Source: Lobosporangium transversale
Lineage: Eukaryota > Mortierellomycota > Mortierellomycetes > Mortierellales > Mortierellaceae
DNA: 64,000 bases
Direction: 5' to 3'
NCBI RefSeq assembly: GCF_002105155.1
Contig: NW_019029000.1
Span: 310,001 to 374,000 of the forward strand
Positions within the stretch are counted from its first letter, which is position 1. Every line of letters starts with the position of its first letter. Of the stretch, positions 12,961 through 24,900 are shown one piece after another. The notes below the pieces were generated by a model. The model saw only the letters and a program-made list of their open reading frames with translations, searched no databases and was not told the DNA's origin. Position numbers and translations under genes: made by a program.

Positions 12961-15154
12961 ATGACATCAATATCTACAGTAGACAACAAATCTCAGCTGC
13001 CATGGTACCGCCGACTAAACCAAATGAAAGCGCTATTACTAGCGACCATGTCCATGGCTCAGGCAAGTTCTTATCTCATACCCTTCTTTTCCGCTCCCAA
13101 CTTCACCATATTGTAAACCACAAGAGATTCAATGTCTTATAATTTGTACCACATATAATGAGCAATAAGACGCTCTTTCTGATGGCTCATTGGCTCACAC
13201 TTTCTATTGTGCTTGTGCTTATGCTACATGTCAACGGAATATAACCACATTAGATGCTTGATATCATCAATGTTGCTGGTGTTACAATCACATTACCAGA
13301 TATCATGCGAGATGTCGGGTACAAAGTCGATCAATTACAGTGGTAAGATTTAAAAAAGAAAAACTTCACCCTTCCCACTGCATCCCCCACAAAAGAGAGC
13401 TTGTTTCTGATCAGCCCGTCAAATTTTTCGTGTTCTCTCAAAGGGTTACCTCCGCGTATGCGTTGGCATATGGAGCATTCCTTTTGATCGGTGGACGTCT
13501 CGGAGACCTATTTGGTCATCGCCGTATTTATATCTTGGGAGTTGCTTGGTTCTCTATCTGGGCACTCGTTAATGGATTTGCCAAGGATCCAATTGTGATG
13601 TCTGTAGGACGCGCTTTACAAGGGATGGGAGCAGGATTTACAATCCCAAGTGCTCTTGCGATCTTAACCACAACATATCCTGTAGGACCTGAACGTACTC
13701 AAGCCCTCGCTGTCTTTGGGGGAACCGGTGCGATTGGGTCCGTCATTGGAGTTTTACTGGGAGGAATCCTTGGTTCAACCATCGGTAAGAAAAAAAACAG
13801 ACAACAACAGAAAATACACACACATCTAGAAGCATATGCTAATATTGACATATCTTTCTTCTTTAACACAATTCTTGTCAGGTTGGCGGTGGATCTTTTT
13901 CTTCACGGCTATTCTAGGCTCCATTCTTGCAGCTCTTGGCTTTCTGGTCATTCCCGCTGAGAAGGACATATCTACTATTGAGGACCGCCGTGTCGATATA
14001 ATGGGTATTTTATCATTCACATTCGGTATTGTGGCGGTAATTTACTACTTGAGTGAAAGCCCTGCTAAGGGTTGGTCCTCAGCCTCGACGCTGCCACCTC
14101 TCTGTGTAGGGATCGCGCTCCTGATTGCCTTCGTAGTGCTCGAGTGGAAGATCGACTATCCAATCATGCCTTTACATATCTGGCGCTCCCAGCGCTTGGT
14201 AGCCTCGTGTTTGACGGTTATGGCCTTGACAGCCTCGATCAATGCGCTGATCTTTTTTTCATCCTTGACATTCCAAAATGTGCAAGGTTATTCTACCATG
14301 AAAACGTCGTTGTGTTATATTGTTCATGGAGTTGGTGCAATCGTTACTATCGTGATCTTAACCAAACTAGTCACATTTGTGAGGACAAAGATCATTATGG
14401 TCGTTGGATGGTTAGTCTTTATTGCTTCTGGCATTCTCTTTGCTCAGATCAAGGCTGATTCGAGTTATTGGTCCATCGCATTCCCAGCTTTGATCCTTAA
14501 CTTCCTGGGCATGGCACCTGTCTGGCTCTGCTGCCAGATTAACTCTGTCGCTGATGCCAAAAATGAAGATCAAGGGGTAGTCGGAGCAGGTAAAGGAAAC
14601 AAACAGACAAACAAAAAAAAAAAAAGCAAAAGCTTGTACAATTGGTACCAAAGCTTACGCGATCTCTTCTTTATTTTTGCCATTTCCTCTTAAAAGTTTA
14701 CAACGTTGCACTTCAAATCGGTGTACCTTTGGGCGTTGCCATCTCCAATGTTATTGCAAATAGTCGAAATGCACCTGATGCTAGAGGCCTTCAGCTGTTA
14801 CCGGGTTATAAAGCTGCGTTCTACTCTTATACCGTCATGGGGGGAATAGGCCTAATCTTAACCATCCTCTTGGCTGCCAATAGTGATCCTATAAGAGCAC
14901 TAGGGGGCAATCTAACGGAAACTACTTCCGTGTCTGCTGAAGCCGATGAGGAGCAGCTCAGACCTGAGGGTAGTGAGGTGATTGATCATTCTAGAAACAA
15001 GGATGTGGGAACGAGAGATCAAAGCGAGACCTTTGAAGAGACCAAGATCGGTAGTGGTGCAAAGATTAATGGTAATAGTGGTCTTGCATCAGCTGGTGCA
15101 ACCACAATTTTTCAGGGCTCATCCGCCAGTTCCTTGAATGAGAAAACGGGTTAA
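12961..15154 (+). CDS. MFS transporter, DHA2-like (copy A)
   Basis: Predicted proton-coupled efflux pump of the major facilitator superfamily with about 14 membrane segments. Exons: 12961-13062, 13254-13342, 13444-13784, 13882-14589 and 14697-15154, giving 565 residues. MFS motif A reads GRLGDLFGHRR in exon 3, with the usual GRALQGMGAGF and a motif-C-like glycine helix (IGSVIGVLLGGILGS). The C-terminal half has paired hydrophobic segments and ends in a hydrophilic tail of about 100 residues. Intron 1 appears to use a GC donor (CAG|GCAAGT), where the paralogue at 16939 has GT. The paralogue shares the same five-exon layout with exons 2-4 of identical length, so this is a tandem duplicate. The substrate cannot be told; drug or secondary-metabolite export is typical of DHA2. 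Confidence 0.85.
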
Positions 15155-15360
15155 TCACCTTAAAGCATGGATGGACAGCAAGAATGTGTCGACCCCAAAT
15201 TTATCCAAATCCTTGCTTAGCAACTATCAACAATCAAATATTTTCCAAAATTACTTTTTTACAACTGTCATTACCCAAGTGCACCGACTTCGCCTTGCCA
15301 CATTGTGGCTGTCCATACTCTGTTACATCGCGCTATATAACTATCTATAATATACAATGC
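12961..15360 (+). repeat. Tandem gene duplication, unit 1
   Basis: This unit and 16939-19430 are direct copies about 4 kb apart. Besides the exons, the 3' flanks are still alignable: both have a GCCACA/CATACTGTGG-type block followed by a chain of ATAT near 15295-15360 and 19340-19420. Perfect identity is limited to two internal patches (13325-13665 and 14421-14560), which fits an older duplication partly re-homogenised. Confidence 0.8.
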
Positions 15361-15830
15361 ATACCCTTTGATTTGCTGAGTATGACGTCCTATTCTATAT
15401 TAATTCAATCATGGCTGACATACTTAGATTTCCACCTGGTCTCTGGTTGAAGAAATGAACATGTGAAGTCTGAAATAATTGGTGTACTTTTTTCCAGAAG
15501 GTTGTGCTTGTAGCTCTTTTTGGCTAAACCTTTTCAGTTCCAAATTTATATTTGAAAAGGTCTAACCACAAAGAGCAACAAGCGCAAACCACCTTTAGAT
15601 ACTTATTGGGGCCCTGCGTTTTATTATTATTCAACTATATCAGATTTGGTGGCATAGCAAATCTCAAAGATAGACGCTCAAAACGCGCCGTTATTTGCTT
15701 CACTTCCCCGCTATAGCTATGATCCAACTCTTATTTATTTATTGTAGTATTGTCATTTAGTATATCATATTGCATGTCATACATTTTGTAGATTTGTATC
15801 GACTATCAAATTCACACACATACACACCAA

Positions 15831-15995
15831 ATGGCTGCTAAAACCAGCCCTCTCTCTCGCTCTCGCCCTCCGCCCATCCACAATACGCTTTGCAAGGCCA
15901 TCAACGAGGCCCTACTCAGCAAGAAGAGGGCGGTTAAATACCTTCCACTCCAAGCAATAAACACAACCAACAACGTCCCTCCTATCGCCTATTGA
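15831..15995 (+). CDS. Short open frame, 54 codons, hypothetical
   Basis: ATG to TGA, with a compact basic sequence: MAAKTSPLSRSRPPPIHN, then LCKAINEALLSKKRAVKYLP. It is preceded by an A/C-rich leader (CACACACATACACACCAA) like that of real genes here. There is no signal peptide and no recognised domain. It may be a micro-gene, a first exon or chance; the evidence is only its composition and leader. Confidence 0.18.
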   Translation: MAAKTSPLSRSRPPPIHNTLCKAINEALLSKKRAVKYLPLQAINTTNNVPPIAY

Positions 15996-16880
15996 TATCG
16001 GGAATCTGTGAGTCAACGACTGTCTCTGTTTTGGCGATAATGTACTAGAGCTGCCGAAGCAAAGAGAGACATCTGAGGGCAATCTCTGGTAAACAAAAAA
16101 GAAGCATTTTTTCTTTCTACTATTGTTCCCTGAAAACGACTTAATCACCTTCTGTTCCAAAACCAGTTCCTACACACCGAGTCAAAGCTGTTCATGAATT
16201 CAGTACAATAAATCTTCTCTTGTTTGTGGTTTCTTTCAACGAGGTAAACATTTTTGTAAACAGGGTGGCTGCCACAACGTCAAAATATTGAAAAATAAGG
16301 GCGACTGGATGTAGGGCACTATACAGTGAGTATTCTTCACATGTGCAATTATACGTATACAGATGCGATGTTTGATCTACTTACTATACTTGACTTTTTA
16401 AATTGCCTAAAGCTTTGAGACTGAAACGGAGGATGTCTAAATCTGTTCGACATTTAGAACTATGCGATCTCAAATAGTCCGTGTTCAAAGACCTTTAGGC
16501 TCGGCAAAGCAGCAGTCAGTAGAGGAGGCGGCCAATAGCGAGAGTATGGAGTTAGGAACAGGAACCGAAACTTGAGTAAGACAATGACAGCAGCTTGATG
16601 TGACATTATTATGTCACCTATTGCAAAGCAGTGTTTCTGTCTTGCGGTAGCGGGGTTAATGCCAGGATTGCTCTTTGGGATCAATACTGAGACATCTGAC
16701 CTGAAGCGAGTGACATCGTCCGAAAGTACTAAAAAAGGTTAAGATACCAGGTATAGAATAACAAGGCAAGGGGAACCAATAACATATTTAAAGGTACTGA
16801 GGCTATCCAAAATTGCTGTACTTTTATTTTACTCATTCTTTCTTTATCCGCGTTAATCGCAATCCACCAGCATCAGTTGT

Positions 16881-16938
16881 AACAACAACAACAACAACAA
16901 CAACAACATCAACAAAAAAAAAAAAAAAAAAAAAAAAA
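16881..16938 (+). repeat. (AAC)n plus A run forming the leader of transporter B
   Basis: About nine AAC units (16881-16908), then, after a short ATCAAC, 25 A's that end exactly at the start codon (ATG at 16939-16941). If transcribed, the leader is unstructured and could bind poly(A)-binding protein. Confidence 0.8.
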
Positions 16939-19012
16939 ATGGCATCAATAATTACAACAGACATCAAACCTCAGCTACCATGGTACCAAACGAAATCACT
17001 GTTACTAGCAACTATGTCCATGGCTCAGGTAAGTTCTCACTCTATACCCTCCTCCTTCGTCCCTGAAACTGCTCTCTCTCATATTGTAAACTACAGCAGA
17101 TCAATATATTAAAAAATTAATACCCTACGCTTTGTACCACGTATAATGAACAATGAGACTCATAAAATAACCCCCATTTGATGGCTCATTGGCTCAACTT
17201 CCTTGAACTCGTGTCACCAACCTTTAGATGCTTGATATCATCAATGTTGCTAGTGTTACGATTACATTACCAGATATCATGCGAGATGTTGGCTACAGAG
17301 TCGATCAATTACAGTGGTAAGATTTAAAAAAGAAAAACTTCACCCTTCCCACTGCATCCCCCACAAAAGAGAGCTTGTTTCTGATCAGCCCGTCAAATTT
17401 TTCGTGTTCTCTCAAAGGGTTACCTCCGCGTATGCGTTGGCATATGGAGCATTCCTTTTGATCGGTGGACGTCTCGGAGACCTATTTGGTCATCGCCGTA
17501 TTTATATCTTGGGAGTTGCTTGGTTCTCTATCTGGGCACTCGTTAATGGATTTGCCAAGGATCCAATTGTGATGTCTGTAGGACGCGCTTTACAAGGGAT
17601 GGGAGCAGGATTTACAATCCCAAGTGCTCTTGCGATCTTGACCACAACATATCCTGTAGGACCTGAACGTACTCACGCTCTTGCGCTCTTTGGAGGCTCT
17701 GCTGCGGTAGGAATTGTGGTCGGGGTGTTATTAGGAGGCGTTCTTGGTTCAACCATAGGTAAGAAAAAGACAGACAGCAAATAGTAATAATAATACTTGC
17801 ACCTATGGAAGTTCCACACAGATTACAAAGCTAAATATATTGACATATCTTTCTTCTTTATTGCATTTCTTACCAGGCTGGCACTGGATCTTCTTCTTCA
17901 CGGCCATTCTAGGTTTCATCCTCGCGGTACTTGGCTTTTTGGTCATTCCTGCTGAGAAGAATGAATCCACGGCTGAAGATCGCCGTGTCGATATAATGGG
18001 CCTTACTTCGTTCACACTTGGTATTGTGGCGGTCATTTACTACTTGAGTGAAAGCCCTGCTAAGGGTTGGTCCTCCGCCTCGACTCTGGCGCCTCTCTGT
18101 GTGGGAATTGCGTCCATGGCCGCCTTCGTAGTAATCGAATGGAAGATCGACTATCCAATCATGCCTTTACATATCTGGCGTTCTCGACGCCTGGTAGCCT
18201 CGTGTTTGACGATTGTATCTTTGTCAGCTGGAATCAATGCGATGATCTTTTTTACATCCTTGACATTCCAAAATGTGCAAGGCTATTCTCCCATGAAAAC
18301 TTCGTTGTGTTATGTTGTTAATGGTATCGGTGCAATCATTACCATCGCGGTCGTGACTAAAATGGTTCCATATGTGAGGACAAAGATCATTATGGTTGTT
18401 GGGTGGTTGTTCTTCATTGCTTCTGGCATTCTCTTTGCTCAGATCAAGGCTGATTCGAGTTATTGGTCCATCGCATTCCCAGCTTTGATCCTTAACTTCC
18501 TGGGCATGGCACCTGTCTGGCTCTGCTGCCAGATTAACTCTGTCGCTGATGCCAAGAGTGAAGAGCAAGGTTTGGTTGGAGCAGGTAAAAATGAAAAAAC
18601 AAAAAAAAAAAAAAAAAAAAAAGGAAAACATGTACATTTTTTTTTGAACACAGTTAACAATAAAGCTTACGCGATCTTTTTTTACTCGTTCTTCTTTAAA
18701 GTTTACAATGTCGCGCTTCAAGTCGGCATTCCCTTGGGCGTTGCCATCTCCAATGTTATTGCGAATAGTCGAAATGCACCTGATGCTAGAGGCCCTCAAC
18801 TCTTGCCAGGTTACCAAGCCGCGTTCTATTCTTATGCGGTCATAGGAGGAATGGGTTTAATCATAACTATACTCTTGACTCCCAACCATGATCGTATAAG
18901 GGCGCAAGAGGATGATATATCAGAAATTGCTGCTATGGCTGGGGGAGAGGATCAGAGCAAGATCTTTGAAGAGAGCAAGATCGGTGGGAGTAATAATAGA
19001 GTTTTCGTTTGA
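16939..19012 (+). CDS. MFS transporter, DHA2-like (copy B)
   Basis: Paralogue of the transporter at 12961, with exons 16939-17028, 17228-17316, 17418-17758, 17877-18584 and 18702-19012, giving 512 residues. Exons 2, 3 and 4 are the same length as in copy A (89, 341 and 708 nt). Copy B has a shorter N-terminus and a C-terminal tail about 50 residues shorter, ending SNNRVFV. Motif A (GRLGDLFGHRR) and GRALQGMGAGF are identical because this exon lies in a converted tract. The end of exon 3 (ALALFGGSAAVGIVVGVLLGG) differs clearly from copy A (ALAVFGGTGAIGSVIGVLLGG), so the gating-helix region is where the pair diverges. Introns 1, 3 and 4 are diverged from copy A but intron 2 is identical. All donors are GT. 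Confidence 0.85.
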
Positions 19013-20043
19013 AAGTCGTCAACAAATATTATTTTAAAATACTGTGGCTGATTGTTGTAAGTGGAAAGTATTTTATCCAATTTAAAATCTTGAAGATTTA
19101 TGTGTCAACGACTTTCTGGCGAGGACTTTAGTGACAATGGCCATGATGGCTTTGTTCAATTGGATGCACGATTAAGATCTGTCCTGCTATTTCCTTGAGA
19201 AAATAGCTTAATCGTCTTGGAACATGAACAGGAAGGATGCGTCGATCCCTAGTTTATCTCTCTCTGCTTATCAGCTATTGACTATTCGACTGTTGTCTAA
19301 AATCGCTTTCACAATTATCATTATCCATGTGCGCTCCAACCTCACCGTATATATATATATACCATACTGTGGGTGTTCATGCTCTGCTACACAGCGTTAT
19401 ACAAAATATATTATATATAATGCACATATTTTATCTATCAGTTGTCAGTGTTTTTTTTTTTTTTTTTTTTTGGTGTACCTAAAGATAACCTGATTTGCTT
19501 GTAATGCCCGAAATAAAAAGGTTTTGTTCTATTTAAACTAAGCATTCCCTTGCATCCATCCATCTTTCAGTTTGTCCCTCCCAATTCTTGGGCATAAACA
19601 AACAACGAAAATGTTCGTTTTAATTTGTCCAAAAAAAATCTTAGTTTGCTTGGCAACACACAATCTGCAACAACCTTATGCGCTGCAGTCCCAACCTTCC
19701 CATACTGTATACAAACGTTCCTCTTATTAAAGTGGGAATCATCTCATTCCTCATCAGGATGTGTATGTCATATATAGTGAATGATAGGGGAGGAAGGGAT
19801 AAAATAAGCGAAAAGATGTCGAGAATCCGGAAAAATACCAACGTAAGAAAAGTGTGTGTGTAAGAATGTAAGAGAGGGAGAGAGCAAAAAAAAAGAGAAG
19901 ATCAGGTAAGGAAGAAAGGAAGGGAGGAATAAGATGAATGGAAGGGAGAGCCTTGATGGGATTCGCGTGTCATTGCTCTCGGGCCCAAAAATGTTAATTG
20001 CATTTAAATTATCCCACCCTTCATTTGTGTGCGTTGGTCATGT

Positions 20044-20077
<34 letters not shown>

Positions 20078-21940
20078 TATGAACAAGGGAAACAAGGACT
20101 CAAAGACTCGAGCAAGTAAACCACTGACCAATTACAGCTGTAAAAGAATACCGACCCCAAGGGTTCATGTTAGTTGTTTATTTAGCCTGGCTCCCATCAA
20201 GCAAGCAAACAAGTAAACTAATTCGACCATCTTTCAGATTTTTTGCATGCATGCAAAGTAAGAAAGAGAGCCATCAAAAAAAAAAAGAGCATTGTTCATC
20301 CCTTTTTCTTTAATTCTCCCAGACCCAGAGTGGAGAAGGATGAGGATATCATTTTCTTTTTTTTTTTGTGCATCATGAATTATGTCTTCATGACTTTACG
20401 GCGCTGTAAATTTATACATGGAGAGTTGTGTAGCTTCGCTAGAGTTGTGTTATTACAGGAACAAACATTTTTATATTGGCACATGCGCCAAAGGAATTTG
20501 ATTTTAAAGATTGAGAGCAATAAGCAATTAAGCTTGAAAAAAAAGGTTGTATTGGAAATGTCCCAAGTAGCTCTGCTGTCATTTCTGGGGAGAATATTAA
20601 GCACAGGAGATTAAAACTAGCCCAGTAACAATAAGAGCAGGGTTCGATCTGATTGAGAAACATAAAGGTGACCAGCTGAGGGAGAGCCAGAAACGAGGCT
20701 ATTAACCACTGACCACCCTCTTCAATTATGTGTATATTATTATTTATACTATCATTGCGGCGACTGCTAGCCTGCGTGGTTTTCAGCTTAATAACCAGGA
20801 TGGAGGGAATCCGAGATTTCGGGTTTTGGATAAGAGAGTCTGGATCCTCTCTTCTTTCTTTCGCAAGCGATGAGAAGGACCTGCTTTTTTGTGCATAACG
20901 AACGTGCCACATGCAGCAGGACGCGTTCTGTGGACATGAACACAAATGGACTTGTAATAAATGACAAACGATGCCCTGAATTTTTTTCATCTTCTGTTTC
21001 AGGTTTATGAAATGTATCCCACAGATGGAATGAAGGTCATAGCCTCTCACAAAAAAGGTCAGGAGCAACCAGGGGTGTATAAGAGAGAGAGGGTTGAGCA
21101 GGGGCGGAAAAAGATGCATGCCACAGTTCAAAATGCCTACGAACTGCTTATTGCTGGTAACGACAAGGTTGGAGTGCTCTCAAATCGTTATGGAATGAAA
21201 AGATAGTGAGGGGCGGATAAAAAAAAAGTGTGACAGAAAGATATTTACTATAGCTGCTCATATATTCCAATGCCAATGCCAATGTCAATGCCAGGCATGC
21301 ATAGATGAATACAGTCTACAGTAGCTTCATTTGTTGTTTTCGTTTTCGTTTCTTTTTCTCTCTTTCATCTTTGCTTCCTATTTGCCCGCGTGCTTTCGCA
21401 CCAACTCCTTCCATCTTCATTGTCATCTTTGTTTTTCTCATTTCATTGTTCATGAGACTGATCTTACAACATTGTCCCTGCCACTTGCCCCTGTCTCTCT
21501 TTTTCACAGACTTTTTTTTTTTTTTTTTTTTTTTTTCTTTCCAGCATTGACCACCTACACCAATAGAAGCCTATAAAGCACACAAACATTCATATCCGAG
21601 ATCACTTCCCGAAAGCCGCAGTGCAAGGAAACAGTTAGTAACATCAGCATCAGCAGGTATACATAATGGTTACGATGCTTTATTTGCTCCGCATTCATTC
21701 ATCTATTCAGCGTTCCAAATTGAAAAAATAAAAAAATAAAACAACAATAAAAATAACTTTTTACTTTCTTTTTTTCTTTTCTCTTTTTTTTTTTCTTTTT
21801 CTCCTTTCGCTCTCCATCTTTCTTTATTCTCTATGTTCTTTCATCCTGTTTACGCTTCTTCCATTTCTCATAGTTCAGCATCGGTCATTACTGCCATATC
21901 ACATTAGAAAAAGAACATTCAGAAAAAACTGTCTTCAACC
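19013..21940. other. Intergenic, CT-rich promoter at right end
   Basis: Begins with the duplicated 3' flank and a relic resembling the right end of the MITE at 54977-55322 (about 19059-19140, ending GCGAGGACTT then TA). It then has A/T runs (19451-19471, 20046-20075, 21511-21537) and the pyrimidine-rich promoter of the next gene (about 21340-21560 and 21760-21870). A 230-codon minus-strand frame at 20439-21131 was judged non-coding. Confidence 0.55.
21330..21870 (+). promoter_or_regulatory. CT-rich promoter of the gene at 21941
   Basis: The + strand is dominated by C and T in two blocks, 21340-21540 and 21765-21870, with an intervening short non-biased segment. Pyrimidine-rich stretches before the start are common at strong or regulated fungal promoters. 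There is no clear TATA element. Confidence 0.4.
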
Positions 21941-24900
21941 ATGGTCGATCATCGTGATCACTCGCCTCAGCCCTATCCGAGCACTCAGAGGCATCATCTT
22001 CATCCCAATCAACAGCCTCAACAGCCACACCACCAGCGCCCACAACCACATCAACAGCAACGTCCACAGCATCAACACCTGCAGCCTCCACACCATTATC
22101 ACTACAGTCGTACATTCCAGGGCCATCACCACAACCAGGATATCCAGGGACCATTGTCTGCAGGTGTGATTGAAGGTCATCAGCGTGCATTTGCATTCCC
22201 TACTTTCCATAGTAGTAGCTTGCATTCACGCGCTACTCGCCCAACACCCCCATCACCACCAATGTCTCACTCTAATTTGAGTGTATCCGATATTCTGGAG
22301 CGATACCAGGATGCCAGCCAAGACTTTTTAGTATCGATTCTCAATGCCAAGGCTAAAGAAGATGAGGTAACCAGACCGAGACCAATATTGTTAAATAATG
22401 CTTCGCCTTCTCTCTGTATGCAAATTGATGTGGTGTTCTGTGTGTTCTTTGTGTTTGGGAAGTGAAAGGGGGAGGGAGAGTGTGTGGCTATACGCTCATT
22501 GTTCTGAAAGGTATTTACTGCAATTGCTGTAATTGTGTGTTACGAAATACATGGGATGGAAGGTCAATACTATAGTAATTAAGCGACATAGAAAGCTCCA
22601 GGGTATTAAAGGTATTACAGGATATTTTGCATTTTGCATTTAATAATGGGGAAACATCCTGAAACAAGTAAAAGGCCCTGATCAGGGGAACCCTGGCTGG
22701 GCAAGCTAACAAGCTAGCTAGGCTCCTCCTTTCATTGTTACAAGAGTCATTGGCAGCCACACTGTCTTTCTGTTATTATTATTTTACTCGCACCACACAC
22801 ATGCACATAAACATATGCTAAAAAAAAAAAAAAAAAAAAAGGAAAAACATTGTCATGGAAAAAAAGAACTATTGATTTGTCGGTATAAAAATTTAAATCG
22901 TGGTTAAAATTGATATTGAATATTTATATTTTTTGACCCGCGATTCCCGTCCATTTCTCCTGTATCCGAGATGCATTACTAATTACTGCAGCTATAATTA
23001 TCATTAACAATCCATAGCGTAAGAAGGAAGAAGAGCGGTACAAGACAGAGCAGGTCAGGCTGCAGTACAAGCAACTGGAGCTGGAGCTCGCTCTCGAGAA
23101 GCGCCGTGGATCGCCCCCAGCAGGTAATAGATAATAAAAACAATGTTCGACCAAATTTCCCTTCATCTCTTTTTTTTTTGTTGTTGTCATATTTGTGTTC
23201 TCTCCCTTTTTCTTTTTTTGAAGATCATCAGCTGCACTACTGTGGAAAGGATATGAAGTGAGGTTAGGGGTGTTTAGTGGTGCGCATGCTTTTTTTTCTT
23301 CTTTTTCCTTCCTTGTCATTGCTGTCATGCCTGTCTTTTCCCTCCAATGTTTGGTCTGCTCTGCTAGTCCGACTTTTTAATACATTCACCCCTTGTACGA
23401 CCCTCGCCTCTTTGTTTGTCCATTTTTTATCAAGGTGGCAGTGTGTCACCGATTTCGATAAACAAATCGGTCCTAGTCAATCCATCTACTCTTGTCGACC
23501 GCACCCCTTTTTTCGAGTCCATGTTCACAGCCCAGCCTTGCTGGTAGCGCACAGATGGTGCAATTTTTTTTCTCTCTCTGCATGAACGATAGAAAAGAAA
23601 AGAGGAATAATAATCGACAGGCCTCCTATATTAGACATTTTAAATACGGATGAATGATCGCTCATAAATGATATTCTATCAAAGAAAGACACTCAACCTC
23701 CATCGTCTACTCATATATCTCCTGAATGCATAATAGGACGTATGTATGCCAGTAATGGTGCCACGGAGACGGGAGGCGGCAGTGCCAACTACACCGCGCC
23801 CTCACCCCCCCATCGTCCTTCGTATCCTATAGCAGGACAGGCAGGTGGTCCATCTGAATCGACGCACTCGCATCAGTATGGTCGTCCTCACGATCATAGC
23901 GCACATGCGGTGACTGATTCGGCTGAACAGCAACAGCAACAGCAGCCCTCTTCGATCAAACATGGTTCAACAAGGCGTCATCCTTATCAATCGGATACCC
24001 ACCACATGCAACCAAGTCCCCAGAGTAGACCTCCATCACTCAAGATCAACACCGCGGTTAGACAAAGCTTCCCTAAGCACCGTGTTCCTGTTTCTCCTAC
24101 GTATGGTGGACCTGCATCGGCTCCACCCACAACATTAGCGCCACTGTCATTACCATACTCGCATGGAGGTCAGTCGAACAAAGGCTCTTCTTCAGCTCGT
24201 CATCATTATACCCTGCCAGCATTGTCTTCAGTCTCGGCGCACTCCTCGCCAGTGGCCAACATTGATTATCAATCCCAGATACCGCCACCTATAACGCCCA
24301 AGGAAGAGCATGTCTCACCCACATCAATACTATCTCCTGCAGTAGGTCAAAATTTGAAACGCAAGTCGATTCATCATGAAGCCGTCATGGATGCGGTACG
24401 AGCCAAGGTCATGCGAAATGCTGAGCAGAATCAGCTTCGAGAACGAGAACAACAGCATCTTCAAAAGAAGGCCAGCTTAGAATCTGCAAATCGGCGCAAG
24501 GCTCAGCATCAACAGAGCAGCTCACCAGAAAGATCCAAGAAAGCAGTTGGTAGCTACAATAACAACAACAACAGCAATACTAGCTCAACATCGGCAGCAA
24601 CAGCAATGACCAGTCCTAAGTCAAAGCATAGCCACGCTTCAACAGCAAGCCCATCGAAGCAATCCCCTCCACATTCCTCTCCTGAAAGTGCTCGGTCAGA
24701 AGGACCTCAGCTAGCGCCTATTCGTCATTCGGAATCACCGGCCTCACCTTCGACACCAACCTCAGCTAACGCTGGTTCAGGACCATCGCGGTCAAGCTCA
24801 CCTCATTCAGCCAAAGCAACAACAGAGGCCAGTAAGGCTACGAATGAAACCTCTGAGAGTGTCAAGTCCTCGCGAAGGGGCAGCCATCCTGAATATGCTA

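Larger units (their letters stand above)
15155..16938. other. Intergenic between transporter copies
   Basis: The first 200 bases are the diverged duplicated 3' flank. The remainder (about 15.4-16.8 kb) is not shared with the second unit. It holds the short open frame at 15831-15995 and nothing else I can support. The transporter B leader begins near 16.8 kb. Confidence 0.55.

Noticed and set aside
20439-21131. 230-codon minus-strand open frame
   Set aside because: Patchy hydrophobic and Cys-rich composition without any domain. It crosses A/T runs, has no splice partners and sits in AT-rich intergenic DNA. Likely chance.
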